NCBI GenBank assembly: GCA_007123695.1
Contig: SLGN01000561.1
Location: forward strand, 1 to 7,401
Source: Verrucomicrobiales bacterium
Lineage (GTDB): Bacteria; Verrucomicrobiota; Verrucomicrobiia; Verrucomicrobiales; DEV007
DNA: 7,401 nt
Direction of reading: 5' to 3'
The translations under genes were made by a program, and so were the position numbers. Position 1 is the stretch's first letter, and every line of letters starts with the position of its first letter. The notes beneath the pieces were generated by a model. The model did no database searches. It was given only the letters and a program-made list of their open reading frames with translations, and was not told the DNA's origin. Positions 5,968 through 7,401 of the stretch are shown piece by piece.

Positions 5968-6551
5968 TCCTCCATCAAGTTCTCGACGAGGATGCTCTGG
6001 ACCACCGAGTAGAGCTCGTATTGCGCCAGCAGGAGCAAGCGCTCGCGCTCCATCGACTCGGTGCCGAACACCTTGACGAACTCCCTTTCCTCGGGATCGG
6101 CGAGCCCGTATTCTTCGTTCATCAGAATCCGCGCCTGGTTCAGCGTGCTATACCAAGCCTCGGTGTGCCCGTGCGGCACCGCGACCCGGCGAAGCGGAGG
6201 AAGGTCAAAAAGGAGCCCGGCATCCTCCAGCACCTCGCGCATGTCCTCGTTTCCCTCGTCGGAAGCTCGCACTTCCTCGCTCTTCGCCAAATCCCCCGCA
6301 ACCACGGTGCGTGCGTCGGAGAAACCCGCCGCGAGTTCGGGGCGGATCAGCTCGTCCCAGTCCTCTATCTGGTCGAGAGTGCTTTCGTCGGCGATTTCGT
6401 CGGGAGCGAGCGGAGGCGGAAGCAGCCGTTCCCGGGTCTCCCGGCGGAAGGACTCGCCCGAGGCCACGCTTGGAAGCTCGCGCACCCAATCCCACTCGCC
6501 GGGAAACAGCGCGTCTAGCATCCAATGGTCTTCGGCAAGAACAAAGCGCAT
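5964..6551 (-). CDS. Hypothetical protein, DUF2017-like C-terminal region
   Basis: The 195-residue protein is acidic and soluble-looking, with no signal peptide or membrane segment. The N-terminal half (MRFVLAEDHWMLDALFPGEW, then a Pro/Glu/Asp-rich stretch) is not recognised. The C-terminal part, residues about 125-195, has a helical pattern with HGHTEAWYSTLNQARILM, a linker rich in Asp/Glu, and AQYELYSVVQSILVENLM. This resembles the DUF2017 family, described mainly in actinobacteria, often next to clpS; the match is from memory of the W...LN..R and Y......QS.LVE pattern and is moderate at best. Function is unknown. The ATG at 6551 has no Shine-Dalgarno site. Its last codons (GAG GAG) form a GGAGGAG sequence just before the GTG of cdd, and the two genes overlap by four bases, so they are probably one transcription unit. 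If the DUF2017 link is right, a clpS gene might be expected upstream, but the next gene here is the divergent marR. Confidence 0.72.
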   Translation of the reverse strand: MRFVLAEDHWMLDALFPGEWDWVRELPSVASGESFRRETRERLLPPPLAPDEIADESTLDQIEDWDELIRPELAAGFSDARTVVAGDLAKSEEVRASDEGNEDMREVLEDAGLLFDLPPLRRVAVPHGHTEAWYSTLNQARILMNEEYGLADPEEREFVKVFGTESMERERLLLLAQYELYSVVQSILVENLMEE

Positions 6552-6728
6552 CAGTCTGGGAGCGATCGACAGAACGGGCTCAGGACTTCAAGAAGACTTG
6601 ACCACCCTTTCCTTTGAAAGGTCGAAACATACGGATAGGTCGGTCGGACACGATCAATTTGCTAGGAAAAATTCAAGGAGAGGCAGGCAATCGCGGCGCA
6701 ACAATCAATTCTCATTTTTGAAAATACG

Positions 6729-6747
6729 CGCAAACTTACAGTTTGCG
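6729..6747. repeat. Perfect 7-bp inverted repeat CGCAAAC-TTACA-GTTTGCG
   Basis: Two perfect 7-base arms flank five bases in the marR upstream region. No T-run follows on the plus strand (A-rich instead), and on the minus strand only CGTATTTTC follows, so terminator function is weakly supported. A dyad of this size and spacing would also suit a dimeric DNA-binding protein; which protein is unknown. Confidence 0.5.
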
Positions 6748-6811
6748 ATTGCGAAATTAAAAAAACATGCGAGAATCCGAGGCGGTTTCCGCCCCTGTTG
6801 CGGAGAAAATT

Positions 6812-6890
6812 ATGGAAATTAGAATTTTTTCAAAATAAACGATTGCTTCAAAAGCTCTTTGAGTGTTAAATTTCCATCGCTTCCATAATT
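6812..6890 (+). repeat. Long-range inverted repeat with TTCCAT half-sites in the marR leader
   Basis: ATGGAAATT (6812-6820) is perfectly complementary to AATTTCCAT (6869-6877), and the overlapping AATTATGG (6808-6815) is complementary to CCATAATT (6883-6890). TTCCAT therefore occurs twice in direct orientation, nine bases apart (6872-6877 and 6881-6886), and once inverted at 6812-6817. The arms enclose the candidate marR promoter. They could be protein-binding half-sites, or two alternative stems in a longer leader RNA. Confidence 0.45.
6843..6871 (+). promoter_or_regulatory. Candidate marR promoter with embedded operator-like dyad
   Basis: TTGCTT (6843-6848) and TTAAAT (6866-6871) are separated by exactly 17 bases, giving a modest sigma-70-type promoter (three of six and four of six matches to consensus) about 45 bases before the marR ATG. 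The spacer is almost filled by an imperfect dyad TTCAAA-AGCTC-TTTGAG (6847-6863), one mismatch between arms. MarR proteins commonly repress their own genes by binding such dyads over the promoter, so autorepression is a reasonable inference but not shown. Confidence 0.4.
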
Positions 6891-6901
6891 ACCAAAATCG
6901 C

Positions 6902-6909
6902 AAGGAGGT
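6902..6909 (+). promoter_or_regulatory. Strong Shine-Dalgarno site of marR
   Basis: AAGGAGGT lies six bases before the ATG at 6916, a full-length match to the 16S rRNA 3' end at ideal spacing. It fixes the marR start. No other gene in the window has a comparable site at a proper distance. Confidence 0.9.
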
Positions 6910-6915
6910 AACATC

Positions 6916-7374
6916 ATGCAAATTACAGAAGACAAGACTATCGACTTCGAGCAGAACGCCGACCGCCTCGCGGACTTCATCATGTTCGCGCAGCGCTCGT
7001 TTCTCCTCGACCTCTCCAAGGAGCTGAACAAGGGGAATCTCTCCTACGCCCAGTTTTTCCTGCTCGGATACCTGGCGAACGAAGATTTCCTGACCATGAC
7101 GGACATCTCCAAGAAGATGGGGCACTCCACCGCCGCCGCGACCGGCCTTGTCGATCGCCTCGAAAAGCTCGGCTACGTGCAGCGCCTCCACGCCGCCGAC
7201 GACCGCCGCAAGGTCATGGTCCAGATCACCCGCAAGGGCATCGAGATGGTCACCCGGCTTCGCAACGTGATCGCCGACAGCATCTCGGAGGTGATGGCCG
7301 CCCAGGAAGACGGCACGGACGATTCGATCCAGCGGGTCTACTCGCAACTGCGCGAGTTCATCGCGGCCCGCTGA
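6916..7374 (+). CDS. MarR-family transcriptional regulator
   Basis: The 152-residue protein has the length and layout of a MarR dimeric winged-helix regulator, which binds palindromic operators and is often released by small ligands or oxidants. Residues 10-40 form the N-terminal dimerisation helices. About 43-58 is a helix (LSYAQFFLLGYLANE), 60-85 the helix-turn-helix (TMTDISKKMGHSTAAATGLVDRLEKLG) with the recognition helix around STAAATGLVDRL, and 88-106 the wing with the hallmark DDRR at 95-98. Residues 107-150 form the C-terminal dimerisation helices. There are no cysteines, so a thiol-based redox switch of the OhrR type is excluded. The target is unknown: the divergent genes, or genes past the right edge, are candidates, and a dyad in its own promoter suggests autoregulation. 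The ATG start is fixed by the AAGGAGGT site. Its 5' flank is AT-rich, but its own codons are GC-rich like the neighbours, so there is no sign that the gene itself is foreign. Confidence 0.93.
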   Translation: MQITEDKTIDFEQNADRLADFIMFAQRSFLLDLSKELNKGNLSYAQFFLLGYLANEDFLTMTDISKKMGHSTAAATGLVDRLEKLGYVQRLHAADDRRKVMVQITRKGIEMVTRLRNVIADSISEVMAAQEDGTDDSIQRVYSQLREFIAAR

Positions 7375-7401
7375 ACCTTCCACCCGGGAGAACGCCGCCC
7401 G

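Larger units (their letters stand above)
6552..6915. other. Gene-free divergent region with AT-rich, hairpin-rich right part
   Basis: No plausible gene lies between the divergent DUF2017-like gene and marR. The left part is of mixed composition; 6661-6900 is about 61% A+T by hand count, against the strongly GC-rich genes around it. It holds small inverted repeats: CCTTTC/GAAAGG (6606-6621), ATTTT/AAAAT (6714-6725), CGCAAAC/GTTTGCG (6729-6747), GGCGG/CCGCC (6781-6793) and ATGGAAATT/AATTTCCAT (6812-6877). It must contain promoters for both divergent units. I could not identify a convincing one for the minus-strand side. No match to a known riboswitch or small RNA was recognised. Confidence 0.6.

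Noticed and set aside
5389..6012. 207-codon plus-strand open frame opposite cdd
   Set aside because: cdd carries both zinc motifs on the minus strand; the plus-strand frame is Gly/Ala/Glu-rich antisense sequence without a family resemblance.
6061..6822. 253-codon plus-strand open frame opposite the DUF2017-like gene and into the AT-rich gap
   Set aside because: It is Ser-rich with no conserved pattern, crosses an obvious composition boundary, and overlaps the better-supported minus-strand gene.
6661..6915. Recently acquired foreign DNA or mobile-element remnant
   Set aside because: Only the non-coding leader is AT-rich; marR itself has GC-rich codons like its neighbours. No transposase, integrase or terminal repeats are seen. 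Low GC is also common in promoter regions.
1..7401. Defence, toxin-antitoxin, secondary-metabolite or phage system
   Set aside because: Every convincing gene is assigned to a housekeeping or catabolic family apart from one small hypothetical. Nothing points to a new defence or mobile system.

Overview
The window looks like chromosomal housekeeping DNA from a high-GC bacterium, most likely of the Verrucomicrobiota/PVC group. The grounds are: nearly absent Shine-Dalgarno sites, a redoxin-type thioredoxin fold joined to a small beta-rich domain by a Pro/Glu linker, an S1 sulfatase with an export signal, a CNHC-type thioredoxin/peroxiredoxin-like protein, and a MarR protein whose sequence looks familiar from that group. 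The taxonomic call is an inference from gene style, not from a marker phylogeny.

Layout. At the left edge, the 3' part of a plus-strand gene (3-836) encodes a TlpA/redoxin domain with an intact WCGPC site; its start lies outside the window. It converges on the minus-strand dnaB replicative helicase (974-2443). Upstream of dnaB, also on the minus strand, is rplI (ribosomal protein L9, 2690-3184). The two are separated by about 250 bases holding two adjacent hairpins, one a good minus-strand intrinsic terminator, and a GCGATG hexanucleotide tandem repeat. rplI has a possible promoter of its own and is not preceded by rpsF/ssb/rpsR; instead it is divergent from a plus-strand pair. That pair is a thioredoxin/Prx-like protein (3313-3897) followed after one base by an exported formylglycine-type sulfatase (3899-5287).

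The sulfatase converges on a minus-strand pair. A 195-residue protein with a DUF2017-like C-terminal region (5964-6551) is followed by cytidine deaminase cdd (5419-5967), the two overlapping by the four bases GTGA. Between the sulfatase and cdd lies a second hexanucleotide repeat (ATTCCG). The stretch 6552-6915 has no gene. Its right part (6661-6900) is about 61% A+T by hand count in otherwise GC-rich DNA and carries several inverted repeats. It precedes a MarR-family regulator (6916-7374), the only gene here with a full, well-spaced Shine-Dalgarno sequence.

How they fit together. The genes are mostly independent: replication and translation (dnaB, rplI), pyrimidine salvage (cdd), redox proteins, sulfate-ester degradation, and one transcription regulator. 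I saw no mobile element, CRISPR array, tRNA, rRNA, toxin-antitoxin or defence system. The most interesting parts are non-coding: the structured, AT-rich marR leader and the two hexamer microsatellites.
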